From: Spirochaetota bacterium
Lineage (GTDB): Bacteria > Spirochaetota > UBA12135 > COTS27
Direction: 5' to 3'
DNA length: 64,000 nucleotides
Assembly: GCA_013426755.1 (NCBI GenBank)
Contig: AP019861.1
Span: forward strand, 951,638-1,015,637
This document shows, piece after piece, positions 43,505 to 52,294 of this stretch; position 1 is the first letter of the stretch; each line of letters opens with the position of its first letter. The notes under the pieces are model-generated. The model saw nothing but the letters and a program-made list of their open reading frames with translations, was not told where the DNA came from and ran no database searches. A program made the position numbers and the translations under genes.

Positions 43505-46363
43505 ATGACAAAGACAATGAACGGTTCTATGCAGCGTAGTGAACGTGCTGTGATGCAGTCGTATTTGAATCGTTTTGAGGCGCAGGTTTCAATTCAGGCG
43601 CCACATTCAGCTTGTCGTACTTTAGCGACCAAAATGACCTTTTTTAAAGCACAAATTCGTCTTCTTCCGCAGACGTCGGGTGTTTATAAAATGCTCGATA
43701 AAACGGGAAAAATCATTTATATTGGCAAAGCTAAGAATTTACGTCATCGCGTAGCCTCTTATTTCCATGCCAGACAAGACCGGCTTGTGACACAATTGCT
43801 CGTCACACGCATTCAGGCGCTTGATTACGTTGTAACAATTACGGAAAAAGACGCTCTTATATTGGAAAACATCCTTATTAAACGTCATCAGCCTTTTTTC
43901 AATATTGATCTGAAGGACAAAAAGACATACCCTTATTTATGGTTGACAACCCATGAAAAATTCCCACGTTTGGTTAAAACGCGTGAAGTGACCGACCAAG
44001 GCACGTATTTCGGTCCCTATACAGACGTGAAAAAAGTCAATGTTTACTTGGATGTTCTCAATTCGTTATTTGCTCTCAAAAAATGCCGGCAGACACGCTT
44101 TCCAAAGGGGTTTAAGCCGTGTTTGTACTATCATATCGGTAAGTGTTTAGATTACTGTACAGGGTCTGTTACTCAGGAGACAATTCAAGCACTTAATTCG
44201 GAAATCAAGACCCTATTACGCGGCAATCTACAAGAAGTTGTGCTTAAATTAGAGGAAAAAATGAAGCAAGCGAGTGCCAATCTCAATTATGAACTTGCTC
44301 TTACCATTCGCAATGCCTGTACAACGCTTAAAGCCATTGATTCTGAGCAGACAATCAGTACGTTCAAGGAAGACAGTTTTGATGTTTTTCATTACAATGT
44401 TTCAGCAGGTTGGTTAGTCATTTCATTGCTCATGTTCCGTGGCGGACGTTTGGTCGATAAAGGAATCTTTCAATTTAAAAATGCGCTCTGGGGCTCGGTA
44501 GCAGAACATTCGGCTAAAACAATTGAGGATACAGAGAATATTACAGAACATACGGCAGAAAATACGGCAGAGCATACTGCAGAAAACACCGCAGAGAACA
44601 TTGAAATTGAAAATTTTAAGGAGGTCTCCGCTCAGAATTTCACAGGGCATAACGCTAAGATTTTCTTCGAAAAATCTGCTGAGGAAATTGAATCCGAATT
44701 ATCACCTCGTCCAAATCCAGTAACACCACATAAAAATAAGACTTCAGACCCCAATTCATCCGCAGTTTCAACTTCAACTCCAACTCCAACCTCAACTCCG
44801 ACCTCAACTTCAACTCCAACCTCAACTTCAATTCCCACAGCAGAGGAAATCTCCTCACTACCCGAGACCAACGGTGCCAATGAAGAAAATCTCTTTGCCA
44901 CAGCAGAACGACTGCAATTCATTGTCGAGGCATTTTCACAATTTTTCTTTGAATACTACCAGACAAATGACGATTCTATAGGTTATATTGTTTTGCCAGA
45001 AGACTTATTGAATGCCCAGGGAGCACGTGAATTGCTGACGAACACGATTCGTGAGGCACGTACTCTATCACAATCACATGCCGCTATAAAGCCACTTCAT
45101 GAAACTGATGAAGCTGAGACAACTAAGGTTATAGCCAATGCAGTGAATAATAAAGACGAAGCAATGTTAACACCCCCTCCTGCACCAGCAACGAATCAAG
45201 CTAACGAAAAACAGTCTAAACAACAATCTAAGGAAGGATTGACTCCCTCAGCACCCGCTCCACCTGTAAAAACGATGAAATCAAAGCAGTCGGCAACGGT
45301 GGATTCAGAAAACATCACTTTAACACGGGGCAGGAAGCGGCAGCACACCCACGTAGGAGCGGACTCATCAACCCATCATAGAGACATTTTTTCAGATTCT
45401 CACCGGGGGAGTGAAGGGTTACCTTCCTCACCTGCACCCAAAACTTCTTCTGATGCCGCGTCAATAATCAATGAGCAGCACGAAATAGCTGCAAATTCTA
45501 CTCCTTCTATTAAAATACCTAATCTTATTACGGGACTTAGAGGCCCTAAGAAGCGATTTTTAAAATTGGCGAAAGCAAACGCAGACCAATCTTTTTATAA
45601 CATGCTTTATCAGCATAAAAAACAACAATATCTCAAACGGCTTAAAGAAGTTTTGAATTTGGATAAAATTCCAAGTATTATCGATGCTTTTGACGTTGCC
45701 AATACAGGAGATCGGAATCTGGTAGCGGCGTGTGTCCGTTTTGTCGATGGCAATCCCGATAAACAGCACTATCGGTTATTCAATATTCAATCGACACAGC
45801 AGCAGAATGACTTTTTGAGTATGGCGGAAGCGGTGTATCGGAGGTATCATCGATGGTCGAGTACAGAAAAATCAGGCTTATTACCGCAATTGATTCTCAT
45901 CGATGGCGGAAAAGGACAGCTCAATGCTGCACATAAGAGTCTTATCAAGCTAGGATTACGGCATATTTCATTGATCGCGCTTGCCAAGCAAGAGGAACTC
46001 GTTTTTACTTTGACACAGCAAAAGCCTATTGCTATAAAGCATACCGATGAAGCACTTCGATATTTGGTACGTGTCCGCAATGAAGTTCATCGCTTTGTCA
46101 ATAAACACCACAAAAACAGACGTGATAAAGAAATGTTAAAGAGTAGTTTCAGCCAGATTCCTGGACTAGGTCCTAAGAAAATCAATACGCTTCTCACTCA
46201 TTTCGACAGTCTAGCGGGGCTTAAATTTTCTTCACGTGAATATGTGACAAGTCTTCCTTATATTGGGAATAAAGACTACGATCTGCTTATAGAATTCTTT
46301 AAAAAACAGCGCAGTACCTCACAGCAATCAGCCATTTCTATACACTCAACTAATCTAAAATAA
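43505..46363 (+). CDS. uvrC: UvrABC system subunit C, expanded by low-complexity inserts
   Basis: Dual-incision nuclease of nucleotide excision repair. From Met44 (43634) the family N-terminus is clear: QTSGVYKMLDKTGKIIYIGK (GIY-YIG nuclease), then the cysteine-rich CLYYHIGKCLDYCTG, the UVR helix near residue 250, the RNase H-like nuclease (SIIDAFDVANTGDRNLVAAC, LPQLILIDGGKGQLNAA) and C-terminal helix-hairpin-helix (SSFSQIPGLGPKKINTLL). Usual length is about 600; this is 952. One insert (about 335-465) is built of HTAENTAE and TSTPTSTSTP repeats, another (about 540-680) is Ser/Thr/Lys-rich; both lie between the UVR part and the second nuclease. The extra 43 N-terminal residues may not be translated. 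Confidence 0.92.
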   Translation: MTKTMNGSMQRSERAVMQSYLNRFEAQVSIQAPHSACRTLATKMTFFKAQIRLLPQTSGVYKMLDKTGKIIYIGKAKNLRHRVASYFHARQDRLVTQLLVTRIQALDYVVTITEKDALILENILIKRHQPFFNIDLKDKKTYPYLWLTTHEKFPRLVKTREVTDQGTYFGPYTDVKKVNVYLDVLNSLFALKKCRQTRFPKGFKPCLYYHIGKCLDYCTGSVTQETIQALNSEIKTLLRGNLQEVVLKLEEKMKQASANLNYELALTIRNACTTLKAIDSEQTISTFKEDSFDVFHYNVSAGWLVISLLMFRGGRLVDKGIFQFKNALWGSVAEHSAKTIEDTENITEHTAENTAEHTAENTAENIEIENFKEVSAQNFTGHNAKIFFEKSAEEIESELSPRPNPVTPHKNKTSDPNSSAVSTSTPTPTSTPTSTSTPTSTSIPTAEEISSLPETNGANEENLFATAERLQFIVEAFSQFFFEYYQTNDDSIGYIVLPEDLLNAQGARELLTNTIREARTLSQSHAAIKPLHETDEAETTKVIANAVNNKDEAMLTPPPAPATNQANEKQSKQQSKEGLTPSAPAPPVKTMKSKQSATVDSENITLTRGRKRQHTHVGADSSTHHRDIFSDSHRGSEGLPSSPAPKTSSDAASIINEQHEIAANSTPSIKIPNLITGLRGPKKRFLKLAKANADQSFYNMLYQHKKQQYLKRLKEVLNLDKIPSIIDAFDVANTGDRNLVAACVRFVDGNPDKQHYRLFNIQSTQQQNDFLSMAEAVYRRYHRWSSTEKSGLLPQLILIDGGKGQLNAAHKSLIKLGLRHISLIALAKQEELVFTLTQQKPIAIKHTDEALRYLVRVRNEVHRFVNKHHKNRRDKEMLKSSFSQIPGLGPKKINTLLTHFDSLAGLKFSSREYVTSLPYIGNKDYDLLIEFFKKQRSTSQQSAISIHSTNLK

Positions 46364-46460
46364 TCTTATAAGCCTAAATCACCCAATATAAGCCTAAATC
46401 ACTTCATTATAGCCCCCGTTCTCGCCATTTTATTTTTATAACCGACTGGCTTCGTAGTAC

Positions 46461-46530
46461 ACAACAATACAGGATAATACAAAATAATAGAAAACAATAG
46501 AAAATAATAGAAAACAATAGAAAATATAAC
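46461..46530. repeat. 10-bp tandem array, seven units
   Basis: ACAACAATAC, AGGATAATAC, AAAATAATAG, AAAACAATAG and so on repeat in exact 10-base steps about 45 bases before the menF start. Confidence 0.88.
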
Positions 46531-46575
46531 GAAATAGCAATATAGAATTCTAAAAGAATTCTGAGGAAGCTAGGG

Positions 46576-48072
46576 ATGACACTAGAAGTGAAGGAGGAAC
46601 GGGTAGCGATTGATTGGTGGGCTTTGAGTGCTGCGTGCCAGCAGGAATTGGTCGTTAAATTTATGGCGGTGGCTGTTGACTACGCGTATGCATTTGCTTT
46701 TTACAGTTTGCCAATACTTGGGCACGACAAGGAAGTTTCGATGCGGCGTAGTATGCCGGTATTTTTCTTCTCGGCGGGAGACTTGCAGACGGCTACGGCT
46801 AGTGAATGGCGCCGATTTGGGCGTAACCAGGAAGCCTTTGTTTTCTCACCGTTTCTATTGAAAGAGCAAAAAGGTCGTGAATTTTATGATTTTCCATTTC
46901 AATTTCTCAAACCTAGCGTCAGTTGGGACAGTCACCGTGGCTTACTGCGATTGTATCCCAATTCGGATTCACAGCTAGATAAAGACAAAACACTATTTGT
47001 CATGCTGCGTGCTATCATTGAAAAGACGGTAGCCTTGCATTCGGCAGGGATTTCTGGGGGGACGCAGATGCAGTCTCCTACGTCTCTTCATGATGTGAAC
47101 GAACATCTAGATCGAGAAGATCGAGATCAGTCTGAGCCCGATCGTTCAAAACATGCTTTAACGTCATTCAAGCCATCGAACCCATTAAAAGACCTCTACA
47201 TAGCCGACCTTCCACCTACTTCACGATTTTCTTCTGAAAAAAGGTTCTGTGCTGGCGTGTCGACTATTGTTAAAGAAATTGGCATTAACAAACTTAAAAA
47301 AGTTGTGCTGTCCCGTGCCGAATATTCTGAATTCACTCAAGACATGGAAATAGCTACGGTCATTGCGCGTGTGTTCATCGAGACGTTGAGATTGCCTCAA
47401 CATATAGAGACAATGGTTGCATTGTTTTCATCGCCTTCAGCAGGAACTTGGTTTACGGTATCACCTGAGTTGCTCGTTTCTCAAACACAGGATATTTTCC
47501 GTACGGTATCTTTGGCTGGGACACAACTTTGTCAGCAGTCTAATTACGCTAAACCAGACCTAGCAGGTGTTTTATGGAGTGATAAAGACATTCAAGAACA
47601 GGTTATGGTGAGTCGTTATATTGTCGATTGTTTTAAGATTTTACGGTTGCGTTCTTATGAAGAAACGGGTCCTGAGACGGTGCAGCGTGGAAATCTACTT
47701 CATCTAGAAACTAAATTCACAGTCGATACTAAAAAGATTTATGGCAATGAATTGGTTCTCGATATGCTTACATTGTTACACCCCACATCAGCGGTTGCAG
47801 GAGACCCATTTGATCGCGCTTTAAATTTACTACGTGTTTTAGAACCGCATGATCGTGGTTATTATTCGGGATTTTTAGGTCCACTTCATCTGCAGGGAGA
47901 AACGGTTATTTACGTTAATCTTCGCTGCGCTGAACTGATGCGGACGGGAATCATTGCTTATGCTGGAACAGGCATTGTCAAGCAATCTGTCCCACACCTA
48001 GAATGGAAAGAGAGTACATATAAACTTCACGTCATCAAAAACCTATTCAAACACGCTCTTAAAACAATTTAG
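46576..48072 (+). CDS. menF: Isochorismate synthase (MenF/EntC family)
   Basis: Converts chorismate to isochorismate, the entry to menaquinone (or catecholate siderophore) synthesis. The C-terminal chorismate-binding domain is well kept: VSPELLVSQTQDIFRTVSLAGT, LHPTSAVAGDP, RGYYSGFLGPLH, VNLRCAELM, YAGTGIVKQSVPHLEWKEST. The N-terminal region is divergent and carries an about 60-residue polar insert (160-220). No other men or ent gene is in the window; with ResB/CcsA present, menaquinone is the likelier product line. murA follows 97 bases later. Confidence 0.82.
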   Translation: MTLEVKEERVAIDWWALSAACQQELVVKFMAVAVDYAYAFAFYSLPILGHDKEVSMRRSMPVFFFSAGDLQTATASEWRRFGRNQEAFVFSPFLLKEQKGREFYDFPFQFLKPSVSWDSHRGLLRLYPNSDSQLDKDKTLFVMLRAIIEKTVALHSAGISGGTQMQSPTSLHDVNEHLDREDRDQSEPDRSKHALTSFKPSNPLKDLYIADLPPTSRFSSEKRFCAGVSTIVKEIGINKLKKVVLSRAEYSEFTQDMEIATVIARVFIETLRLPQHIETMVALFSSPSAGTWFTVSPELLVSQTQDIFRTVSLAGTQLCQQSNYAKPDLAGVLWSDKDIQEQVMVSRYIVDCFKILRLRSYEETGPETVQRGNLLHLETKFTVDTKKIYGNELVLDMLTLLHPTSAVAGDPFDRALNLLRVLEPHDRGYYSGFLGPLHLQGETVIYVNLRCAELMRTGIIAYAGTGIVKQSVPHLEWKESTYKLHVIKNLFKHALKTI

Positions 48073-48169
48073 ACTCCGCCTATATCCTCGTTTCTACTTT
48101 CTCAAAAGTTAAAGCATTGATAAAGCATGGATAAGATATTTATAACCTATACAATACATCTGTAAGATT

Positions 48170-49504
48170 ATGCTAAGGAAATATACAATCAAAGGAGGTC
48201 CTGCGTTACAAGGAACGGTCTGTACGGCGGGATCAAAAAATGCAGCGCTGCCTATATTTGCAGCGACACTTCTCACCGAAGAAGAGGTTATTCTTCACAA
48301 TGTGCCTGTACTTAGAGATACAGATACAATGATACGACTTCTCGAGCGGCTTGGTAAACGTATTGTTCGGGTGGGAACAACGGTTACGATTAGTGCTGCG
48401 GACGTACCTATTAAACAGCCGGTACAGGCAACGTATGAGGTTGTCAAACAGATGCGGGCGTCTATTTGTGTATTGGGGCCGCTACTTGCTAGATATGGAC
48501 ATGTAGAGGTGGCATTGCCGGGTGGTTGTGTGTTTGGTCCGCGTCCTGTGGACCTTCATTTGAAAGGGCTTGCCCAGCTGGGGGCGGATATTAATATTCA
48601 ACACGGCGATATTATGGCAACCGCACGAAGTAAAACCTTAGTCGGAGCGCGCGTCGATCTACTAGGTAAATTCGGTACTTCCGTGCTTGCAACAGACAAT
48701 GTTCTAAGTGCTGCTGTGTTAGCGAAAGGAAAAACAATTATTAATCACGCAGCACAGGAACCTGAAACCGTAGACCTCATTCATTTCTTACAAGCGCTGG
48801 GTGCGACGATTCACTGTCCTAAGCAAAAAGGTTATGCGACAATTGAGATCGAAGGCGTCGATCGGTTGCATGGTACGGAATACACTATTATTCCTGATCG
48901 CATCGAGGCTTGTACGTATATGATCTTTGCTGCGATGACGGGTGGGAAAATAACACTTACTCATGTCCAGGCAGATCATCTATCCGCTCCTATTACACTT
49001 CTTCGCAATATTGGTTTTGAGGTTACGGTCAGTAAAGGCAATAGTCACCGAGGGACGTACTTAGGACAATCCATTGTCTTTCAGAGTACGCCCCTTCATC
49101 AATGTGACCCTTTTACGTTAACGACAGGGACATATCCAAATTTTCCGACGGATATGCAGCCTCTATTTATGGCACTAGCGACAATGGTACCTGGCTGTTC
49201 TGTGATCTATGAAAGTATTTATCCTAATCGCTTCAATCATGCTCCAGAACTGGCGCGTATGGGTGCTGCTATTGTCATTGAAGGAAATAGTGCCCGCATT
49301 ACGGGGGTTCATAGTTTACAGGGCGCGCGTGTTCAGGCTTCAGATTTGCGCGCTGGCGCGGCGCTTGTTGGAGCGGCACTGAGTGCTGAAGGTGAAAGTG
49401 CTATCAAGCGGATCTATCACATTGAACGCGGTTATGAGGGCTTGGTTACTAAACTCTCGTCGCTTGGAGCACTTATTAATGTAGATGAAGACCCCATTCT
49501 CTAA
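48170..49504 (+). CDS. murA: UDP-N-acetylglucosamine 1-carboxyvinyltransferase
   Basis: First committed step of peptidoglycan precursor synthesis, adding enolpyruvate to UDP-GlcNAc. GSKNAALPIFAATLL holds the catalytic Lys-Asn, RASICVLGPLLARYG the conserved Arg region, and PGGCVFGPRPVDLH the loop cysteine (Cys115 in E. coli numbering), replaced by Asp in fosfomycin-insensitive enzymes such as that of Borrelia. PTDMQPLFMALATM and RGYEGLVTKLSSLGA complete the fold. The 444 residues are normal. The cysteine predicts a fosfomycin-sensitive enzyme. Confidence 0.95.
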   Translation: MLRKYTIKGGPALQGTVCTAGSKNAALPIFAATLLTEEEVILHNVPVLRDTDTMIRLLERLGKRIVRVGTTVTISAADVPIKQPVQATYEVVKQMRASICVLGPLLARYGHVEVALPGGCVFGPRPVDLHLKGLAQLGADINIQHGDIMATARSKTLVGARVDLLGKFGTSVLATDNVLSAAVLAKGKTIINHAAQEPETVDLIHFLQALGATIHCPKQKGYATIEIEGVDRLHGTEYTIIPDRIEACTYMIFAAMTGGKITLTHVQADHLSAPITLLRNIGFEVTVSKGNSHRGTYLGQSIVFQSTPLHQCDPFTLTTGTYPNFPTDMQPLFMALATMVPGCSVIYESIYPNRFNHAPELARMGAAIVIEGNSARITGVHSLQGARVQASDLRAGAALVGAALSAEGESAIKRIYHIERGYEGLVTKLSSLGALINVDEDPIL

Positions 49505-49586
49505 GTGGAGCTAAATAATATAAGGCTTAACCGATAAATGCAACAATACAACGAATGCAATAAGCGTAGCTGGAAGTTAGAGGTTT

Positions 49587-50492
49587 TTAAGATTTGCTTA
49601 GTTTTTGGGCTTGATTTTTGATCGCTTCGATGCGTGGAATGAGTGGTTGGAGTTGCTGCCATGTTTGTTGTTTGAGGACAGGTTCGTCAACTAATTCTTT
49701 GGGATGGTGGGTGTAGACAATGTCAATACCTTTATAACGATGAATGTTGTGATTTGTATGAGGTGTGGAATGCGGCGCAGTGGAAAATAGCGTCTTAAAG
49801 TCACTGCGGTGAGTGAGCAGCTTATAAGTGTCTTCACCAAAGGCAATGATAAGCTCTGGTTTGACGAGGGCAAGTTCTTCAGCTAAGTAGTGAAGACAGA
49901 CTTCAATGATGTCGAGTTGATTAGAAATTTCCGTTGTCGATGAACACTTAATGGCTGTAGAAATGTAAATTTCTTTAGGGTCTAGGTTGAGTGCTTTAAG
50001 GATTTTTAAGAGTAGTTCGCCATCTTGGGTAGTGAAGTTTTTGCCGTGCAGTTGGTCATTCCAATTCACAATATCTAAAAGTAGCATAATAGGAAGACTG
50101 TAGGAACGATTGAGTGGGGGTGGATTGTGGCGACTTTGATGAAGTTTGCATTGGGTACAGGTGGTTATTTTTTTGTGGAGGGCTGTTAATGGTGAAGAGG
50201 GAGATTGCTGTACAACTGTAGAGCGCGAGGACGTTTTATTTTGCTGCTGCGGTGGAAGAACGGTAGACGAACGTGCTTGTGAATTAGGTTTTTGTGAGTT
50301 ATGATCTTGCTGGAGTTGTTTGTAATGACGGAGCAGGTTATCGCCCAGTTTTAATGAAGGTCGAATACCAGCTAAATTTGTGATCGAGGTCTTTGTTACA
50401 GGATAGGAACGGGGAAGTTCATTGAGATACGTGTAAATTTTCCGTAAAACTGTCCGATGCGCTAAGGGAAGAGGAATTTTACTCATTATCAC
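49587..50492 (-). CDS. Family 4 uracil-DNA glycosylase-like protein with divergent active site
   Basis: Residues about 110-290 match the iron-sulphur UDG family: cysteines in CTQCKL, then IKCSSTTEISNQL and EVCLHYL for the 4Fe-4S cluster, VKPELIIAFGEDTYKLL, and IVYTHHPKELVDEPVLK (HP motif). The catalytic GEAPG..E...G.PFVG line is replaced by LLDIVNWNDQLHGKNFTTQD, so glycosylase activity is uncertain. The N-terminus adds about 100 residues with a Gln/Ser-rich part. It may act on other lesions or simply bind DNA. Confidence 0.65.
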   Translation of the reverse strand: MIMSKIPLPLAHRTVLRKIYTYLNELPRSYPVTKTSITNLAGIRPSLKLGDNLLRHYKQLQQDHNSQKPNSQARSSTVLPPQQQNKTSSRSTVVQQSPSSPLTALHKKITTCTQCKLHQSRHNPPPLNRSYSLPIMLLLDIVNWNDQLHGKNFTTQDGELLLKILKALNLDPKEIYISTAIKCSSTTEISNQLDIIEVCLHYLAEELALVKPELIIAFGEDTYKLLTHRSDFKTLFSTAPHSTPHTNHNIHRYKGIDIVYTHHPKELVDEPVLKQQTWQQLQPLIPRIEAIKNQAQKLSKS

Positions 50493-50551
50493 TATGGTTT
50501 GCTTATAGTATCAGAACACACGGCCGCATTACAAGCTATCGCAGATGAAAG

Positions 50552-51685
50552 TTAAGGTTCAGGGACAATACTAGGAATCTGCTTGGCGTCAGGAATAATG
50601 TTATCGATAGAAGGTTTTGTGAGGGGTTCTTTGGGTTTGCGAAGGAAAAAGGATAGATCAATGCCGAATAGAAATTGCGGGTAGTATTCAATGCTTGGAA
50701 ATAGAATGTGATATGAAAACGTGAAATGCAGGGCAGAATTGGGCGATATGCGGTAGAGAAATTTGATCTTTGGACTGAGCAGATATTCGTCCCAAGCCAA
50801 CATGCGAGGCCGTGAAATGCTTTCTCCTGCTAATCCAACATTAGTACGCTCAGTCACGCTTACACTACGCCGTAGCCATGAATTTTCTAAGCCCACGCCT
50901 AAATTAAATCTGTTTTCATAAGACCAAATAAGGTACTGCTGCTCAAAGCCAAAGCGATAATAACGATGTGCTTCTAATAGACTTTGATAAGGTCTGATAT
51001 AATTGACGGGGTATTCGAAGTTAGGACGTTTTGAGTAGCCAAATACGAGAATTGATTTCCAATGATCTAAAAAGACCACCCCCGTCTTCAAGTTGTATGA
51101 AAGAGCAACTGTATCACTTATATTGTCTAGATTATAGCGTTCAGTAGTTCTATTGACATTGTACCCGAAAGCGTTGACACCGAGTTCTATTTCAAAGACA
51201 TAATACACCGGTTTTAGAATAATTTCATCGTTCTTGGTGGTTGTACTGGAAGATTCCGCTTCTTTTTCAACAGATTGTTCAGTAGTCTCTTCAGTAGGCT
51301 GCTCGACAAATTCATCATCAGATTCTTCAACGGACGGTTCGCTAGACTGCTCAGTGGATTGTTCAGTAGATTGTTCAGTGGATTGTTCGCTAGACTGTTC
51401 AGTAGACTGTTCGCTAGACTGATCAGGAGGTTGTGGTTTTTGTGTGGGGGATGGTGTGTCGGTTTGTGCTGGATTGGCTGGAGGAATGGGATTGGGCTCT
51501 TGTGCGTGGAGTAGTGGCAATGTTATTTTTGTGTGTGCTAGTGGTGTTTGTAGTAGTTGTGAAGGGCTGCTGAGGGTTGTTTGGTCTGCTGGAATGTGGG
51601 GTGTCCATATTTGGATGCTTATTGCGATGGCGCCGACTGTCCAGCGGTTAACAACAATTCGTCCTAAGTTAGATAGCTGCTTCAT
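50552..51685 (-). CDS. Predicted outer-membrane barrel protein with Ser/Thr/Glu/Gln repeat spacer
   Basis: 377 residues. The N-terminus has a long weakly hydrophobic leader (WTVGAIAISIQIW) then a Pro/Thr/Gln-rich zone. A tetrapeptide array (SSEQ, STEQ, STEQ...) occupies about 92-125, followed by acidic residues. From about 155 to 355 it is beta-rich with aromatic girdle residues (YVFEIELGVNAFGYNV, YYRFGFEQQYLIWSYENRFN, HFTFSYHILFPS), consistent with a small barrel. A Pro/Ile tail ends it. It is unrelated by eye to the barrel gene at 32.4 kb. Family not recognised. Confidence 0.55.
   Translation of the reverse strand: MKQLSNLGRIVVNRWTVGAIAISIQIWTPHIPADQTTLSSPSQLLQTPLAHTKITLPLLHAQEPNPIPPANPAQTDTPSPTQKPQPPDQSSEQSTEQSSEQSTEQSTEQSTEQSSEPSVEESDDEFVEQPTEETTEQSVEKEAESSSTTTKNDEIILKPVYYVFEIELGVNAFGYNVNRTTERYNLDNISDTVALSYNLKTGVVFLDHWKSILVFGYSKRPNFEYPVNYIRPYQSLLEAHRYYRFGFEQQYLIWSYENRFNLGVGLENSWLRRSVSVTERTNVGLAGESISRPRMLAWDEYLLSPKIKFLYRISPNSALHFTFSYHILFPSIEYYPQFLFGIDLSFFLRKPKEPLTKPSIDNIIPDAKQIPSIVPEP
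51325..51425. repeat. 12-nt coding array (Ser-x-Glu-Gln tetrapeptides)
   Basis: GATTGTTCAGTA/GACTGTTCGCTA type 12-base units encode S(S/T)EQ on the minus strand; unit length is a multiple of three. Confidence 0.9.
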
Positions 51686-51897
51686 AGCGTGTCAATTACT
51701 CCTGTGCACTAAAAAAAGAACTAGCGAGGGTATTCAATCAATTCGTCTCATCGATATTTAAATCTCGAAATGGGTTATTAATCTTGAAATGGGTTAAAAT
51801 GGGTTAAGATAAATTATTGAGTTATATTTGAGGATTCCCTATAATATGCTGGGGATGATTTCTGCTGGTGAGTGAATTGTTGCCAAATTGAACTATC

Positions 51898-51963
51898 GCA
51901 GAATTATCGTAGTATTGTCGTAGTATTGTCGTAGAATTATCGTAGTATTATTGCGAAGTTATC
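51898..51963. repeat. 11-bp tandem array, six units
   Basis: CGCAGAATTAT, CGTAGTATTGT, CGTAGTATTGT, CGTAGAATTAT, CGTAGTATTAT, TGCGAAGTTAT follow at exact 11-base spacing. Part of the gene-free gap 51686-52294. Confidence 0.9.
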
Positions 51964-52094
51964 GCATTCAAAGGAGAGGATATATAATAATGGTATCAAT
52001 TATAAAAAAATGCTAGAAAATTTCAGATTGAAACGAATTATTGAAGTGAATTCTTAAAAAGAACCTCAAAAGAAAAAACTTAACTATAAAAACT

Positions 52095-52245
52095 AGCAAT
52101 AAAAGTCATAGAATAGTCTTATTAGCAATAAAAGTCATAGAATAGTCTTGCTAGCAATAAAAGTCATAAAATAGTCTTATTAGCAACAAAAGTCATAAAA
52201 TGGTCTTATTAGCAATAAAAGTCATAGAATAGTCTTCATAGAATG
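52095..52245. repeat. 29-bp tandem array, five to six units, downstream of serC
   Basis: AGCAATAAAAGTCATAGAAT followed by AGTCTTATT repeats at 52095, 52124, 52153, 52182 and 52211 with few changes and a truncated final copy. There are no unique spacers, so it is not a CRISPR array. It ends about 50 bases from the 3' end of serC. Confidence 0.93.
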
Positions 52246-52294
52246 ATCCTTAAAGCAAGTAACATGCTCCCAGAGAACGACAATTCGAGACCTG

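Noticed and set aside
51275-51514. Plus-strand ORF rich in RLFSRLF repeats
   Set aside because: Antisense shadow of the Ser-x-Glu-Gln array in the outer-membrane protein gene.
52095-52245. 29-bp repeats as a CRISPR array
   Set aside because: The repeats are directly adjacent without unique spacers, and no cas genes are nearby.
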